In this document: one piece after another, positions 1 through 10,783 of the stretch | How the letters are laid out: every line of letters begins with the position of its first letter | Position numbering within the stretch: position 1 is the stretch's first letter | NCBI GenBank assembly: GCA_001600695.1 | Contig: BCKQ01000015.1 | Span: 273,528 to 337,527, forward strand | Length of the DNA: 64,000 bases | Direction: 5' to 3' | Source: Ascoidea asiatica | Taxonomy: Eukaryota > Ascomycota > Saccharomycetes > Ascoideales > Ascoideaceae | Notes under the pieces: model-generated | Database searches by the model: none | Seen by the model: only the letters and a program-made list of their open reading frames with translations | What the model was told of the DNA's origin: nothing | Translations under genes and position numbers: made by a program

Positions 1-3000
1 TCGATACTGATTGAGTTGGAACTATAATTGAATGTGCATGAATTGATTTAATTGGACTTTGACTACCAAAATTTTCATTAATTTCATAAATTTCAATAAC
101 TTTTGAAGAAATTATAAATAAATATCCTTTACCTAGAATTGCCTTTTCACATTTTATATTAAAAAATAATAATGAATTTCTTTGAAATTTTTCTCCTTTA
201 TAATTACATAAAACTCCAAATTCTTCATAAATTAAAATATATTTCTCAGGTTTAATTTTTAAACATGTAATAATTTTTTTTTTTAATTTAATTCCATTAA
301 AAATATCAAATTTTGGTAATGTAAATTTTTGATCTAAAAATTGAATTTTAATTAATTCAAAATTTCTATCTGTATGAATAAAAACTCCCTTTTTTTCAAC
401 AATTGTAATTCCATTACAAATTCCTGGTATACTCATTGTATCAAATGAATCTAATTCAAATTCAAAATTATTTCTATTATTATTATTATTTTCAAAATTT
501 GTTTTAACTAAAATTTCAATTTTAGAATTTATAACTCCTGTTGAAAATTCTGGTTTCATATAAAATAAAAAAAATGTCTTACCAATATATCCAACTTCAA
601 ATTTCATTATATTACTTGAAAGTGAAACTTTTTTAGCACTTTTTAAAATTGTATTATTATTACCAATATTATAATTATTATTTATAACATTTTCAATCAT
701 TTCTTTAAATTTACATTGAATTAAATCTCCTTTACTTAAAATCAATAAAATTCCAAATTTCTCAATATATTCAATTTGTAAAATATTTTCTCTTTTATAA
801 ATTAATTTCCATTCTTTTTCTTTAATATTTCTAATAAAAATTCCATTTATTGTACCAATTAATTCATAATTAATTCCATTATAATTATTAACTTCACATA
901 TACTTAAAATTTCTCTAATATTAAATGGTATTAAACAATTTTGAATTTTAAATGGATTTTTTTTATTTTGATTTTCAAAATATGCACTTTTAGATCTTAA
1001 AAATGGTGTTTTTAAACCCAGTTTAAAATTTTGAACTAAACATTCAAATTTAAATTTATTTATAATATTTTCAATATAAATTGTAGTAACAGATTTTGAA
1101 TCTTCAAATTTAGCTTCTACTTTCTCAGGTTCATTTCCTTCATTATTATCTTCTTCATTATTTTTATCTTCATCATTATTATCTTTATCATTGTTTTTCT
1201 TTTTTTCAATTTTATCTTCACTTGGATGATCTTCAATATATAAATATTCCATTGGAATTGGTTGATAAACAATATAAAATTTAAATTTATTTATATCAGG
1301 TTTTGTAATTATAAGACAATTTGCAAATAAAAAAAGAATAAAACATTCTCTTGCATTTGAATTTTTTTTTAATTTTCTTTGAACACAAATTAAACTATCT
1401 AAATTCATTTCTTCAATACTAAAGGCAATTGGAACACGAAAAATAATTTTACTCCAATCAAGTTTTTTAAGAAAATAATCAGTTTCATAATAATTATGAT
1501 AATGATCAAAATTTATTGTAAATTTTGACATTAATCTTTGAACTTGAGTTGATTTATTATGATATGGATTTTGTTCAGAAAAACCTTTACCAACTTTACC
1601 AAGTAATTCTAATGATTGTGTTAAATAATAAAAATATTGAACCACACCTTTTTCAAAATCACTTTTACTAATTATTCTTTTTGATGATAAAGTTCCTTTC
1701 CATTTCTCAAATGTTTCTATTAAATCTGTTTTAATATCATTATGTTCTGCAGATGGTACTAATCGTAAAGCTCCACCAATTTTTAAAAAACATTCAATAC
1801 CAATATGAGCATGTAAAAATTTTAACCATGGTTTATATGAAAGTTTTATCCAATTTTCAAATACTGGTAAATAATTTCCTTTTACAATTTTAGGTCCTTC
1901 ATTATTCATAATTTTAATTAATGGTTTCATTAATTGTTCTTCATGAAGATTTAAAATTTCTCTATAAGAATCAAAACAATCAAATTTGAATTGATTAAAA
2001 TCATATGGATAACAGATTTGATTACCTTGTGAACAAAAATCATCTTCTGCAGAAAGATATTTTTTTGTAGCAAAAATAAATCTTGCTTGATTTTTAAATA
2101 ATTCAAAAATTTCATGTTGTTGTCTTTTTTGATCATTATTCATATGTTTCAAATAAGTTGGAGGTACATTATAAAATTTATGATAACCATTTTTCATTTG
2201 AGTAAATATTTCATTACTATAAACATTTACAGATTCAATTACATTCCCAAGACTATCAAATGTTTTGAAATCTTTTTGAAATTCATATGGACAATAATGA
2301 CAATAACAAGTTGAATTTTTCATAACATTATTATTATTATCATTATTATTACTAATCTTATCATCAAAAGAAGATGAAAAAGATTGTGAATGATTAGAAT
2401 AAGTGGAATAACATGGAGTTAATTCTATTATAACACCAGATAAAATATCAGTTTCTTCAGTATTTAAATTAAAATAAATATATTCATTATTTCCTTGAAA
2501 TGAATTAATTATATTATTTGATTGAAAATTATTAAAAATTGAATCAAGTAAATCTTTAATTTTAAAAGAATCATTTAATAATTTTGAATTATAAAAAGAA
2601 ATTAAAAGTTCTAAAGATTTAATAAAATTTAATTTTTTTAAAGAAACTGTAAAAGATTGAGAATTATCTGAATTATCTTGAAAAGGAGATAAAATTAATA
2701 AAAACCATTTATGTAAAGAAGATAATAACCAAATTTCTTTACAATTTTCTAAATCTTTATTTTTAATTTGTTCTGGAGTAAATTCACCAATATTTGAATT
2801 ATAATTTGACATTGAAATTAAAGTTTCATTTGAAAAAGTTGAATTTAATCTTTGAACTCTTTTTGAATCAATTTTTTTATTAATAATTTTATTATTATTA
2901 TTATTATTATTAGTATTGATAATATTGGAATTAGAATTAGAATTAATACGAGTTTTAGAAGGAATTGGATTAACTAAAGTTGAAGTTGATGGTTTTCTTT

Positions 3001-3922
3001 GAGGTAAATTTGAAAAACTACTTGAACCTGAATTTCTATGATTAAAAGAAAGAATTGAATTTCTTGGAGTGTTATCTAAAGAATTAATAGTTGGAATAGA
3101 ATTTAATGATGGAGAATGATTTTTAGTAAAGTTGTTTAAATTATTTATATTATTGAAATTATTTAAACAACTAAAGCTATTTGAATTATTTATAATAGTT
3201 GAATTAATTGAATTAGTTGAATTAGTTGAGTTAGTTGACACAATACTTGAATCATGAGATCTTTGAAAGTTGAATGGTTGTTGAATACCTTGAGGAGTTG
3301 AAGGTATATTATTTGAAATAGAAGATGATTGATTGAATGAATTGGTTTTAAATTGAGGATTTGAAATCGGAGAATTTGGAATAGAATTGGTTGAATTAGA
3401 AGTATTTAAAAAAGGATTAGCAAATTTTTCATTAGGAACATTGTAATTATTATTATTATTAGAAATTGTATTTGAATTATTAGTTTGAGTAAAAACAGTT
3501 TTATCAGAAGAATTTGAACTTATTGAATTTTTTCTTGAAATTTCTCTCTCTAAAGAATTATTTGTAAATGGAGTTGAATTGAAATTTCTTGAATTTGAGT
3601 TATTATTAGTATTTATGTTAATATTAAAAGGATTAATAACTAAATCCTTAGAAGTTGTTGAAGAATCATTCATAGTATTACTTAATTGATTTAAAATATC
3701 AAGTGAATATGGAGATTCTTGATTAGTTTCTTTATTACTATTGTCATTATTTTTATTGTCAATGCTATTAATGTTGAAATTAAAATTATCAAAAGTTATG
3801 GGAATGAAATTATTTATTATTTTTGAATTTGAACTTGAATAAGTTTCTGGATATAATTGAAGATTATTCAAAACTGGTGGGGTTTCATTATTTGTAAATT
3901 GAGATGAATAATTCTGAGCCAT
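1..3922 (-). CDS. Rho1-type RhoGEF (Tus1/Rom2-like), 3' end beyond window
   Basis: One open frame runs from an ATG at 3922 to the window edge (about 1307 codons, no stop), so the C-terminus is missing. Roughly residues 1-370 are low complexity, rich in Ser, Asn and Thr. A conserved helical block follows (about 370-500, with KEIWLLSSLHKW). A divergent Dbl-homology segment lies at about 590-800 (QKRQQHEIFELF opens it), then a PH-like region with an acidic Asn/Glu/Lys insert (about 840-945), and a C-terminal beta-rich CNH/citron-like region from about 945 (YELIGTINGIFIRN, GYIGKTFFLFYMKPEF). This order is that of the fungal GEFs that load GTP onto Rho1 for cell-wall signalling and cytokinesis. 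The block before the DH domain and the lack of a visible DEP domain favour Tus1 over Rom2. The family call is fairly firm, the orthologue less so. Confidence 0.7.
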   Translation of the reverse strand, partial: MAQNYSSQFTNNETPPVLNNLQLYPETYSSSNSKIINNFIPITFDNFNFNINSIDNKNNDNSNKETNQESPYSLDILNQLSNTMNDSSTTSKDLVINPFNININTNNNSNSRNFNSTPFTNNSLEREISRKNSISSNSSDKTVFTQTNNSNTISNNNNNYNVPNEKFANPFLNTSNSTNSIPNSPISNPQFKTNSFNQSSSISNNIPSTPQGIQQPFNFQRSHDSSIVSTNSTNSTNSINSTIINNSNSFSCLNNFNNINNLNNFTKNHSPSLNSIPTINSLDNTPRNSILSFNHRNSGSSSFSNLPQRKPSTSTLVNPIPSKTRINSNSNSNIINTNNNNNNNKIINKKIDSKRVQRLNSTFSNETLISMSNYNSNIGEFTPEQIKNKDLENCKEIWLLSSLHKWFLLILSPFQDNSDNSQSFTVSLKKLNFIKSLELLISFYNSKLLNDSFKIKDLLDSIFNNFQSNNIINSFQGNNEYIYFNLNTEETDILSGVIIELTPCYSTYSNHSQSFSSSFDDKISNNNDNNNNVMKNSTCYCHYCPYEFQKDFKTFDSLGNVIESVNVYSNEIFTQMKNGYHKFYNVPPTYLKHMNNDQKRQQHEIFELFKNQARFIFATKKYLSAEDDFCSQGNQICYPYDFNQFKFDCFDSYREILNLHEEQLMKPLIKIMNNEGPKIVKGNYLPVFENWIKLSYKPWLKFLHAHIGIECFLKIGGALRLVPSAEHNDIKTDLIETFEKWKGTLSSKRIISKSDFEKGVVQYFYYLTQSLELLGKVGKGFSEQNPYHNKSTQVQRLMSKFTINFDHYHNYYETDYFLKKLDWSKIIFRVPIAFSIEEMNLDSLICVQRKLKKNSNARECFILFLFANCLIITKPDINKFKFYIVYQPIPMEYLYIEDHPSEDKIEKKKNNDKDNNDEDKNNEEDNNEGNEPEKVEAKFEDSKSVTTIYIENIINKFKFECLVQNFKLGLKTPFLRSKSAYFENQNKKNPFKIQNCLIPFNIREILSICEVNNYNGINYELIGTINGIFIRNIKEKEWKLIYKRENILQIEYIEKFGILLILSKGDLIQCKFKEMIENVINNNYNIGNNNTILKSAKKVSLSSNIMKFEVGYIGKTFFLFYMKPEFSTGVINSKIEILVKTNFENNNNNRNNFEFELDSFDTMSIPGICNGITIVEKKGVFIHTDRNFELIKIQFLDQKFTLPKFDIFNGIKLKKKIITCLKIKPEKYILIYEEFGVLCNYKGEKFQRNSLLFFNIKCEKAILGKGYLFIISSKVIEIYEINENFGSQSPIKSIHAHSIIVPTQSVS

Positions 3923-4562
3923 TTGTGATAATTGGTAATATGTTTCTCAATTTTACTTTCCATGAGAAATAAATTAGATGATTGATAAAGTATTGAAGTT
4001 GAAAAGAAGAAGATGATTGTAAAAAAATTAGATTATTTCTATAAGAATAATATGGTATTTTAATCTTATTTTATTCTCAACAGCCAAAATACGAATCATT
4101 ATCGTAATATAGAGTAATACCAGTAACGTTTACTCAATACGGTAATTGATCTGATCTCAGTGCAGTAACTACGCCCAGCGATAACTAAACACACCGCAGA
4201 AAACGCACTGTTTTTTTAACCCCCGAGCAGGCACCATCACAGCCACAATCAGTTATACCTAGCCACTTTGCATAGCCACATTTTTATGTGCATTAATGCA
4301 AGTATATGTTTTGCTTGAAAAAGGAAATAGTTAGGTCGAAACATATCAGGTGATTTTTTTACTTCATTTTTGATCGAATTACCGCAATTGGAACTCTTTA
4401 AATTGTTGTTATCTCAAGAAACAGTTTACTAACAATAAAGGATATATTGAATATCAATTTATGATTAAATTTTAGAAATTAATTTGAGATTAATTGTATT
4501 AAAATTTAATTTATTACATTACTACTATTTTTATATATCTTTAGAATAAATAAATTAATTGA
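3923..4562. other. Intergenic with G+C island
   Basis: Upstream region of the RhoGEF and downstream of RPS29. Bases 4081-4300 are clearly richer in G+C than the flanking genes (CGCCCAGCG, CCCCCGAGCAGG). No ORF or RNA gene is supported. The position just 5' of the RhoGEF start suggests promoter or upstream regulatory DNA. Confidence 0.4.
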
Positions 4563-4733
4563 TTAACGATACTTGTGGAAACCAATGTTAGCAGCATTTT
4601 CTCTGAAAGCTTGTCTACATAAATTAATACCATATTTTCTTATTAAACCAGCATGATTACCAGTAATTCTACATTGACGAGAACCTTTACCATAATTTCT
4701 TGGATGGGAATACCAAACGTTTTCATGAGCCAT
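4563..4733 (-). CDS. RPS29: 40S ribosomal protein S29 (uS14)
   Basis: A 56-codon ORF that begins [12 protein letters not shown] and ends NIGFHKYR, the standard length and ends of yeast Rps29. It is a small zinc-binding protein of the 40S head near the mRNA channel. The two CxxC-type pairs are reduced to single visible Cys in [12 protein letters not shown] and NLCRQAF, as usual for the eukaryotic protein. The ATG at 4733 lies only seven bases after an apparent 3' splice site, so the gene very probably has an intron in its 5' leader, as many yeast ribosomal-protein genes do. Codon use is strongly biased. The identification is secure. Confidence 0.97.
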   Translation of the reverse strand: MAHENVWYSHPRNYGKGSRQCRITGNHAGLIRKYGINLCRQAFRENAANIGFHKYR

Positions 4734-4740
4734 ATTGAAT

Positions 4741-4770
4741 CTGTAAATAAAATAAATTAGTTAGTTAGTA
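4741..4770 (-). other. Branch site and 3' splice site of RPS29 leader intron
   Basis: On the minus strand a perfect TACTAAC box (4764-4770) is followed about 20 bases later by TTTACAG, ending at 4741. The RPS29 ATG is seven bases further on. This is the standard yeast branch-site to acceptor spacing. The 5' splice site was not located: no GTATGT was seen in the few hundred bases upstream, so the donor is either further away or non-canonical. Confidence 0.75.
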
Positions 4771-6178
4771 TTTTATATTTAGTCTTGATTGATATAATCA
4801 AAATATAAACTTATTTTTTTTTTTCATTAATCCAAATCAATTTGAAAATCATTTTAACATTAAAATTATTGACAATATTTCAAATTCAAATAAGTCTCTT
4901 TAAACTGTGACCTTTTATTATATTGTAAGTGTGTGTGTTTAATTTTATTATTTGATAAATATTTAGCAAATATTAATTTGAATATTACTGAATAGGATCT
5001 GATAGCTATAGTTTAGAGTAAAATCATATATATATTATTCAAGAATGATTGAACTGATTCTTGATTTCTTAGTATTGAATTATCTTCCTATTATTACATA
5101 TATTTATTTTCGATTACTATAATAATTCTTCTTATTCACTAAAAAATAGCCATGATGTAGCAAGTATTGTTATCTTTGCGTTTTACATAATTTATACTTT
5201 ATATCTTTTTACTTCATTTTTTGATGTTTTACAATTTTCTTTTCCTATTTTCTTCCCTTAATTTTTTTTAGTGAGATAATTTCCAATACATCACACAAAC
5301 TACTGGAATAATTAAAGTAATACAATGATTGAATTATTGATTTGGAAATGAATTCAGATAAAAATAACCTACTAATTATATTAAATTATTACTGATTAAT
5401 GATATTATTTTTAATTTGATAATTTAAAATTTTAATTTATTTTTTTATGTAGCTTTATCAAAGTAATAACAATATTAATAATATCAACGATATACTCCAA
5501 TATAATAATAGTCCTTTGTGAAGTTATGAAGTTAAGTGAAATATTCCCAGAAATTGATAGTGCTGATGATTTCTCGACCCATTGCAGTGGGAATTTGCAT
5601 CTGCCCCAGCAAGACAACAACAGCCGCAAACTCACCCCAGCACAAAACAAAACAGCCAAATCAGCGTCAGTTTTCTCACCGCTGAGCCACGTGTTCAAGT
5701 CACAAACAATCTGTCCGTTGGATAATCAAAAATATATATATATATATTGCAGCCCTGTAATATTTCACATGACTAACTTATTTAGAGTTAGAGCCCTTCT
5801 GTCAGGTTCCCCGGAAAATCTTCCAAACCTTATTCCACTTCACTGCAGATTTAGATTCAACCGAATTTCTTAACTCAATTGTTACAAATGTGATCCTGCA
5901 TAGATATTGATCATCGTCTTCAAATATTTTATATGAACTAAAAAAACAATTCTTTTATGAATTTATTTTTATATTGTATAATAAATATATATATATTATA
6001 TATGAAAGAAATGAAAAATAAATACTATAATGCACTTGCTAAAATTAGAAATTGATTTAACTTATTCAATTTTAACAATATTTAGAATTAAAAAAAAAAA
6101 ACTTTTGAATAAGAATAGTGAAAATGGAAAAGTAATCTATTGTTAATTATTAATTAACTTTATTAATATAAAATATCA
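4771..6178. other. Intergenic, RPS29 leader/promoter and G+C-rich stretch
   Basis: Contains the presumed RPS29 intron and promoter, then a G+C-richer stretch at about 5560-5870 that includes a CACGTG E-box (near 5688) and an (AT)n run near 5735. Overlapping ORFs on both strands at 5432-5873 look like chance open frames in this richer sequence: their composition is unlike the real genes nearby and no motif is recognisable. Nothing else is supported. Confidence 0.4.
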
Positions 6179-8080
6179 TCAAGCTTCAGTTTCAAGATTA
6201 CGATAATATTCTTCTTCTTCAGCATCTATAACATCTTTATAAAAATGCATATCAATATCCATAATTGATATTAAATGAGTTTTATAGTAAATTTTATATC
6301 CAAAAAATAATATTAAGAAAACTATAATTCCAATATATCCAGATATAAATGTTTTGTAATCAAAACTAGATCCATTTCCAATATCAACAAAAACAGTAAA
6401 ATCTTTAATTAATAATAAAAGTATTAAAAAACTTAAAGCAAAATATTGTAAATATGGTGATCCATATGCAATATAATTATTTTTAAATTCCCTTTTAATA
6501 TCTTGTAATTTTATTGCTTCTAAAAATCTAATATGTCCAAGTAATATTGCACACCATGAAATTAATCCAAATGTTATAATAACATTTACAAGATGAACAA
6601 AAATTATTCTTGAAGATGCTGAACCAGAATTTATATATCCTAATAATGATATTATTGAACAAAATAAAAGTGAATATTTTGGAACTCCATTTTCTCCAGT
6701 TCTTGAAAAACATTTTGGTGCCATTCCTGCAACTGATAATCCATATAATGTTCTTACTGAGATAAAAAGTTCAGTTGTAGAACCTGCAAAGACAAATGCT
6801 ATTAAAACTCCATTTGCAATATGTGGTAAAACTGGAACACTTGCATTGATCATTGCAATTATAAATGCAGATGATTGTGCATTAGCATAAAGTGAACTTA
6901 ATCCTTTTGCAAGTAAAATATCATCATATGGTAATACCATTCCAAGTAAAAGTGTTAAACTTAAATAAATTGTAATAATAATCCAAAATGTGTATTTATT
7001 TATTTTAATAATATTTTCTCTTATTGGTGTTGAAACTTCTGCTAATGCAACACCATAAACTTCTAATCCTGAAAGTGTATATGAAACTGGTGATAAAATA
7101 CTAAAAAATGATATTATTCTTCCACTTATACTTTCATAACTACTATATTCAGCAAATGCACCTGGAGTTTTCCAATATCTAAAACCTATTCTATCATGTT
7201 CTGGGCAACCTCCTAATGTAAGACATATACAAAATATAAATAATCCTGTTAAACACATTAATTTAAATATTGCTAAACTCTGAATAACTGTGGCATAATT
7301 ATTAACTCCAAGATAATTTGAAAGAATATCCATCATTAAAAACATTGTAATCCAAACTGCAGGATTAACTTTTTCTTTAGAAACCCAAAATTGCATTGCA
7401 GTTGTTACTGCACTCATTTGAGATAATAAAAGTAAAAGATATTTTAGAAGATGAGTATAACCTGATGCAAATCCAAATGCCTTATCAACATATCTGGTAC
7501 TATATCCAGTAAAGCTATCAGGTAATGGGATATATGTTGACATTTCACATAAACTAGATAAAACAATGTGAGTTATTCCTGTCATAAATATAGCTGCAAT
7601 TAATAAACTACCAGGACCTCCTACTTTTAATCCCAATCCTGTTGTGACTATAAATCCACTACTAACTTGACAAATTATGGTTAAACCAACAACATCATAA
7701 AATTGAAGTCGATGTCCAAGTTGATGACCTTCTTCTAAAGGTAATGGTTTTCTAGAAGTAATTTGATGTAATTCATAAGAAACCTGTCTGTATAATGTTG
7801 AAGAAGTTGAAGTTGTATTAATTGAACCTGTATCACTTAAATCCTGATTTTCATTTTCATAATTTGAATTGCTCCTATTTTTATTTGAATTATAAGTTGA
7901 TGATAAAATTGTTGAATTAGCTTCAGTATCTGTTAATGAACGTCTTGTATCAGGAAATGAAGGGCCAAATCCATTTGGCTTGAAAGAGTTAAATGAATTA
8001 ATTCTACGAAGGTTTAATGACTCCCTTTGATTTTTTCGAATAGTATCTCGATTATCTCGATTATTATCTCGATTAAACAT
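6179..8080 (-). CDS. Amino-acid permease family (YAT/APC) transporter, atypical
   Basis: 633 residues. Residues 1-120 form a hydrophilic Ser/Asn-rich cytosolic N-tail. About twelve hydrophobic segments follow from residue 127, and an acidic tail ends at LETEA. Spacing and motifs (GGPGSLLIA after TM1, a SYTLSGLEVYGVALAEVSTP segment in the middle, SVRTLYGLSVAGMAPKCFSRT in the loop before the last TMs) match the yeast amino-acid transporter branch of the APC superfamily, where such proteins import amino acids at the plasma membrane. The glycine-rich unwound TM1 motif of YAT transporters is replaced by CQVSSGFIVTTG, so substrate and activity are uncertain, and a sensor-like role is possible. The start is the first ATG. 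No close named orthologue can be assigned. Confidence 0.8.
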   Translation of the reverse strand: MFNRDNNRDNRDTIRKNQRESLNLRRINSFNSFKPNGFGPSFPDTRRSLTDTEANSTILSSTYNSNKNRSNSNYENENQDLSDTGSINTTSTSSTLYRQVSYELHQITSRKPLPLEEGHQLGHRLQFYDVVGLTIICQVSSGFIVTTGLGLKVGGPGSLLIAAIFMTGITHIVLSSLCEMSTYIPLPDSFTGYSTRYVDKAFGFASGYTHLLKYLLLLLSQMSAVTTAMQFWVSKEKVNPAVWITMFLMMDILSNYLGVNNYATVIQSLAIFKLMCLTGLFIFCICLTLGGCPEHDRIGFRYWKTPGAFAEYSSYESISGRIISFFSILSPVSYTLSGLEVYGVALAEVSTPIRENIIKINKYTFWIIITIYLSLTLLLGMVLPYDDILLAKGLSSLYANAQSSAFIIAMINASVPVLPHIANGVLIAFVFAGSTTELFISVRTLYGLSVAGMAPKCFSRTGENGVPKYSLLFCSIISLLGYINSGSASSRIIFVHLVNVIITFGLISWCAILLGHIRFLEAIKLQDIKREFKNNYIAYGSPYLQYFALSFLILLLLIKDFTVFVDIGNGSSFDYKTFISGYIGIIVFLILFFGYKIYYKTHLISIMDIDMHFYKDVIDAEEEEYYRNLETEA

Positions 8081-10111
8081 TTTTGAGGTACTTTCAATAT
8101 TCGATTCAAAAAATAACTTTTCTTTGACTTGAAAATCTTAAAATATCAAAAAATGATAATTATAATAAAAGCAATTAGGTTTATATTTCAGATTTACCAT
8201 AAATTTCAGAAATTGATTGAAGCCAAAATCTAGGTTTAATTAAACAAAAAATGAAAAAAAAAAAAAGCAGAATAGTAAAAAGGAAAGGAACAATATACTT
8301 TATTTAAATACTCTATTTGTGTCTATGAAGATGTGATAATCTTTTCTGACATAACTTCGGTTAAAATAATGGATCAGATATTTTTTTGCAAATCTTCATT
8401 AGACTTAAATTTTATTCTTTTTTACTTTTATTTTCCAACCAATTTTTGTGAATTTTAAAAGCTTTTATGTGTTGAGTACCTTCGTATTAATCTAAGACAT
8501 TCTCAAAACTTGACCTAAATACTGCTTATACGCTTTTAGTTAGATATATATTAATGTTAGAAGAATGAATGTACATTATTTACTCGAATCAGATTTGCAA
8601 AAAACTATTCAAGTGCATAGTTTTCTGTATTAAGACCTTTTTCCATCAAAACTGGAATTATAAATTTTAAGATCTATAAAAGTTAAAGAAAACTCCAAAT
8701 GGGGTTGTAAGAAAAAATAAAAAGTTAAGAAAGAAATGAAAAATTTAAGTTTTTCTCAAAATTGATAACAAAAGACTAATATTCCTAGATAGGAAACCAA
8801 GTTCAAAATTTTCATATAATGTTTCTTAAGACTATTTATAAAAGCCCCATATGTTTATACTTAAAATAATATTCCAAAGCAAAATAAGCATTTATAAGAA
8901 GCACTAAAGTATTACTAAGAGCTGGTTATCAAGATTCTACGAACCGGATACCGGAACCACAGGCAAGCGACGTCCCGGTTGTTGGAGGCACATAGCTTTG
9001 CGCCATTTAGAGTTTTAAATAATCCGGCCTTAAACCTTAAAGTGCTCGGTCAATCAAAATCTTGGCAGCATTCCTTTTACAACCGTAAATAATAAAGTTT
9101 CAATTCTCCGTCAATCAGAATTAATTGAACTTAAATTGATATCAATTGATATCAATTGAAAAGTTTCTACGGGTACCTGAGGTAATGTTTTTGAAAATGG
9201 TAAGGTACTGTGACATTTTAATGGAGAAAGGCTGATGTTTTTTCAGTTAATAATAGTAATCGAATTCACTTCTTCGGTTAATGTTAGGTTAGTGTTATGT
9301 TAATACTATGGTTACTGGCTTGACTTTAAAAAGTTTTCAAGATAATAAGAAGATTCTTCTATGTTTCTAAACTTGTAAAGAAAAAGCTTTAAAAGAATAT
9401 TATTTTTCATGAAGCTAACATATACTATTCATTATTTCTTACCAGTTTCTTGTTAGTAATCCACTATTAAAGCAACTTGTTTTTGGAAGCTTTAAAAAAA
9501 TTTTAGTTGCTTCAATTTTAGATTCAAATTACAGTTAAAAATTAATACTGTAATTGACTATTGTGAAGAACAAAGACTGACATAAAAACTATGACTGAAA
9601 TACTGTTTGTTAAGAGATATTTGGGTCATTTGTTAGTTGACTGAATAATCAGTAAAATAAATGTGCAAAAATTTATATAGAAAAAGTTTTCGATAAAATT
9701 GTTTATTTGCCTGAATTAAAATACAAGTTATCTCAAGGATGAAAAACATATTCTGATTTTTGAATTCATAAGTTCGTTTCAAAATCTTGAAAAAATTACT
9801 ATCTTAAGATAAAATGAGATGAAAATGGATTTATTCAATATTCTAAGAAAGATCTAAGAAAAATTTAAGAGAGTAATTTCTAAAAGATCGCAGATCAATG
9901 GTCACTGAACATTGATCGATTTTAGTTATCTTGCTAAAGTAATGCAATAATCCATAATATCCAGAATCACATTTACAATTTGAATCATAATTAGTTAGTA
10001 ATCAATAAAATCTAGATAAATTTTCAGATGATTAATAATATCGAAAATAATTTTTCAAGCCTTTTATTACTAGCCTGGTTTTTATGGAAAAACAAAAAAA
10101 TTTAACAAAGC
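8081..10111. other. Long intergenic region
   Basis: About 2 kb with no supported gene. It holds a short G+C island at about 8930-9010 with CCGG-ATA-CCGG spacing that could bind a Zn2Cys6 factor, a 24-bp perfect palindrome at 9134-9157, and otherwise AT-rich DNA. The left end is the permease promoter. Confidence 0.4.
9134..9157. repeat. 24-bp perfect palindrome
   Basis: Two overlapping TTGATATCAA units form a perfect 24-bp inverted repeat centred on CAATTG. It may be a site for a dimeric or tandem-binding protein, or simply chance in AT-rich DNA. Confidence 0.6.
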
Positions 10112-10185
10112 GACTCCGTGGCCAAGCTGGCTAAGGCGTGAGACTGTTAATCTCAAGATCGACAGTTCGATCCTGTCCGGGGTCG
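10112..10185 (+). tRNA. tRNA-Asn (GTT)
   Basis: 74 nt cloverleaf with acceptor GACTCCG/CGGGGTC, D-arm GGCCAAGCTGGCTAAGGC, anticodon arm with loop CTGTTAA (anticodon GTT), T-arm with TTCGATC, and discriminator G. It closely matches yeast tRNA-Asn. No intron. A T-rich run (TTTCTTTTT) directly after the gene is the Pol III terminator. Confidence 0.96.
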
Positions 10186-10247
10186 TTTCTTTTTACTTTT
10201 TGTAGTTTTATTTATTTGTTCAAACTTCATAGGAACATAAAAAAGCG

Positions 10248-10258
10248 TGACTCACGTG
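10248..10258. promoter_or_regulatory. Overlapping Gcn4-like and Cbf1-like sites
   Basis: TGACTCACGTG joins a perfect Gcn4 core (TGACTCA) to a perfect Cbf1/E-box core (TCACGTG). It sits about 60 bp after the tRNA-Asn and upstream of the LRR gene relic, so it may be the leftover promoter of that gene. Function is inferred from consensus only. Confidence 0.4.
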
Positions 10259-10359
10259 CGTGTTTGGCTGAGTGAGTTTGGCCCATGGGATGTTTTATCA
10301 AAAACAGGTGCCCCATGATTGTGGCTTCATGTTGCAATACGTAGACCCTGCGTCAACAT

Positions 10360-10686
10360 ACCCCATACACTACTCTAATTTTACATCAAAATTTGGATAA
10401 ATTAATACCAATCATTACAGATTTAGATTTATCTAAATATCAATTACGTTCAAATTCAATTCCATTAAACTCTCCAGAGTTTTTGAATTTAAAGAGTTTG
10501 AATATTTCGTCTAATCCTTCTTGTAATCTATATTTTATATCCGAATTATCTGAAAATCTTATCAATCTAAATATTGCAAATACCGATTTAGAAAGCATTC
10601 CAGTACACTTACTTTCTTTGAAAAAGTTAAAATATTTAACTATGAGTCTCTATTACCTTAAAACAATTAATTTCCTAAGTCATTGA
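10360..10686 (+). pseudogene. Leucine-rich-repeat protein relic
   Basis: An open stretch without a suitable ATG encodes several leucine-rich repeats (for example LKSLNISSNP, LINLNIANTDLESIP and LKKLKYLTMS) and ends at a TGA at 10684-10686. The LRR-like reading continues briefly in another frame after the stop (SLKSLILFRI), so at least one frame change is present. No start codon or complete domain set is found, so this is a gene fragment. The parent family (F-box LRR, Sds22-like or other) cannot be told. Confidence 0.6.
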
Positions 10687-10783
10687 AATCTCTTATACTT
10701 TTCAGGATATCCATGCTCACATGTGAGACTAAAGAATTTAAACCATTTGAATAATTTAGAATATATTTTTTTTTCACATAACA

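Noticed and set aside
5432-5873. Overlapping ORFs on both strands
   Set aside because: They lie in a G+C-rich intergenic stretch, lack domains, and differ from host codon use.
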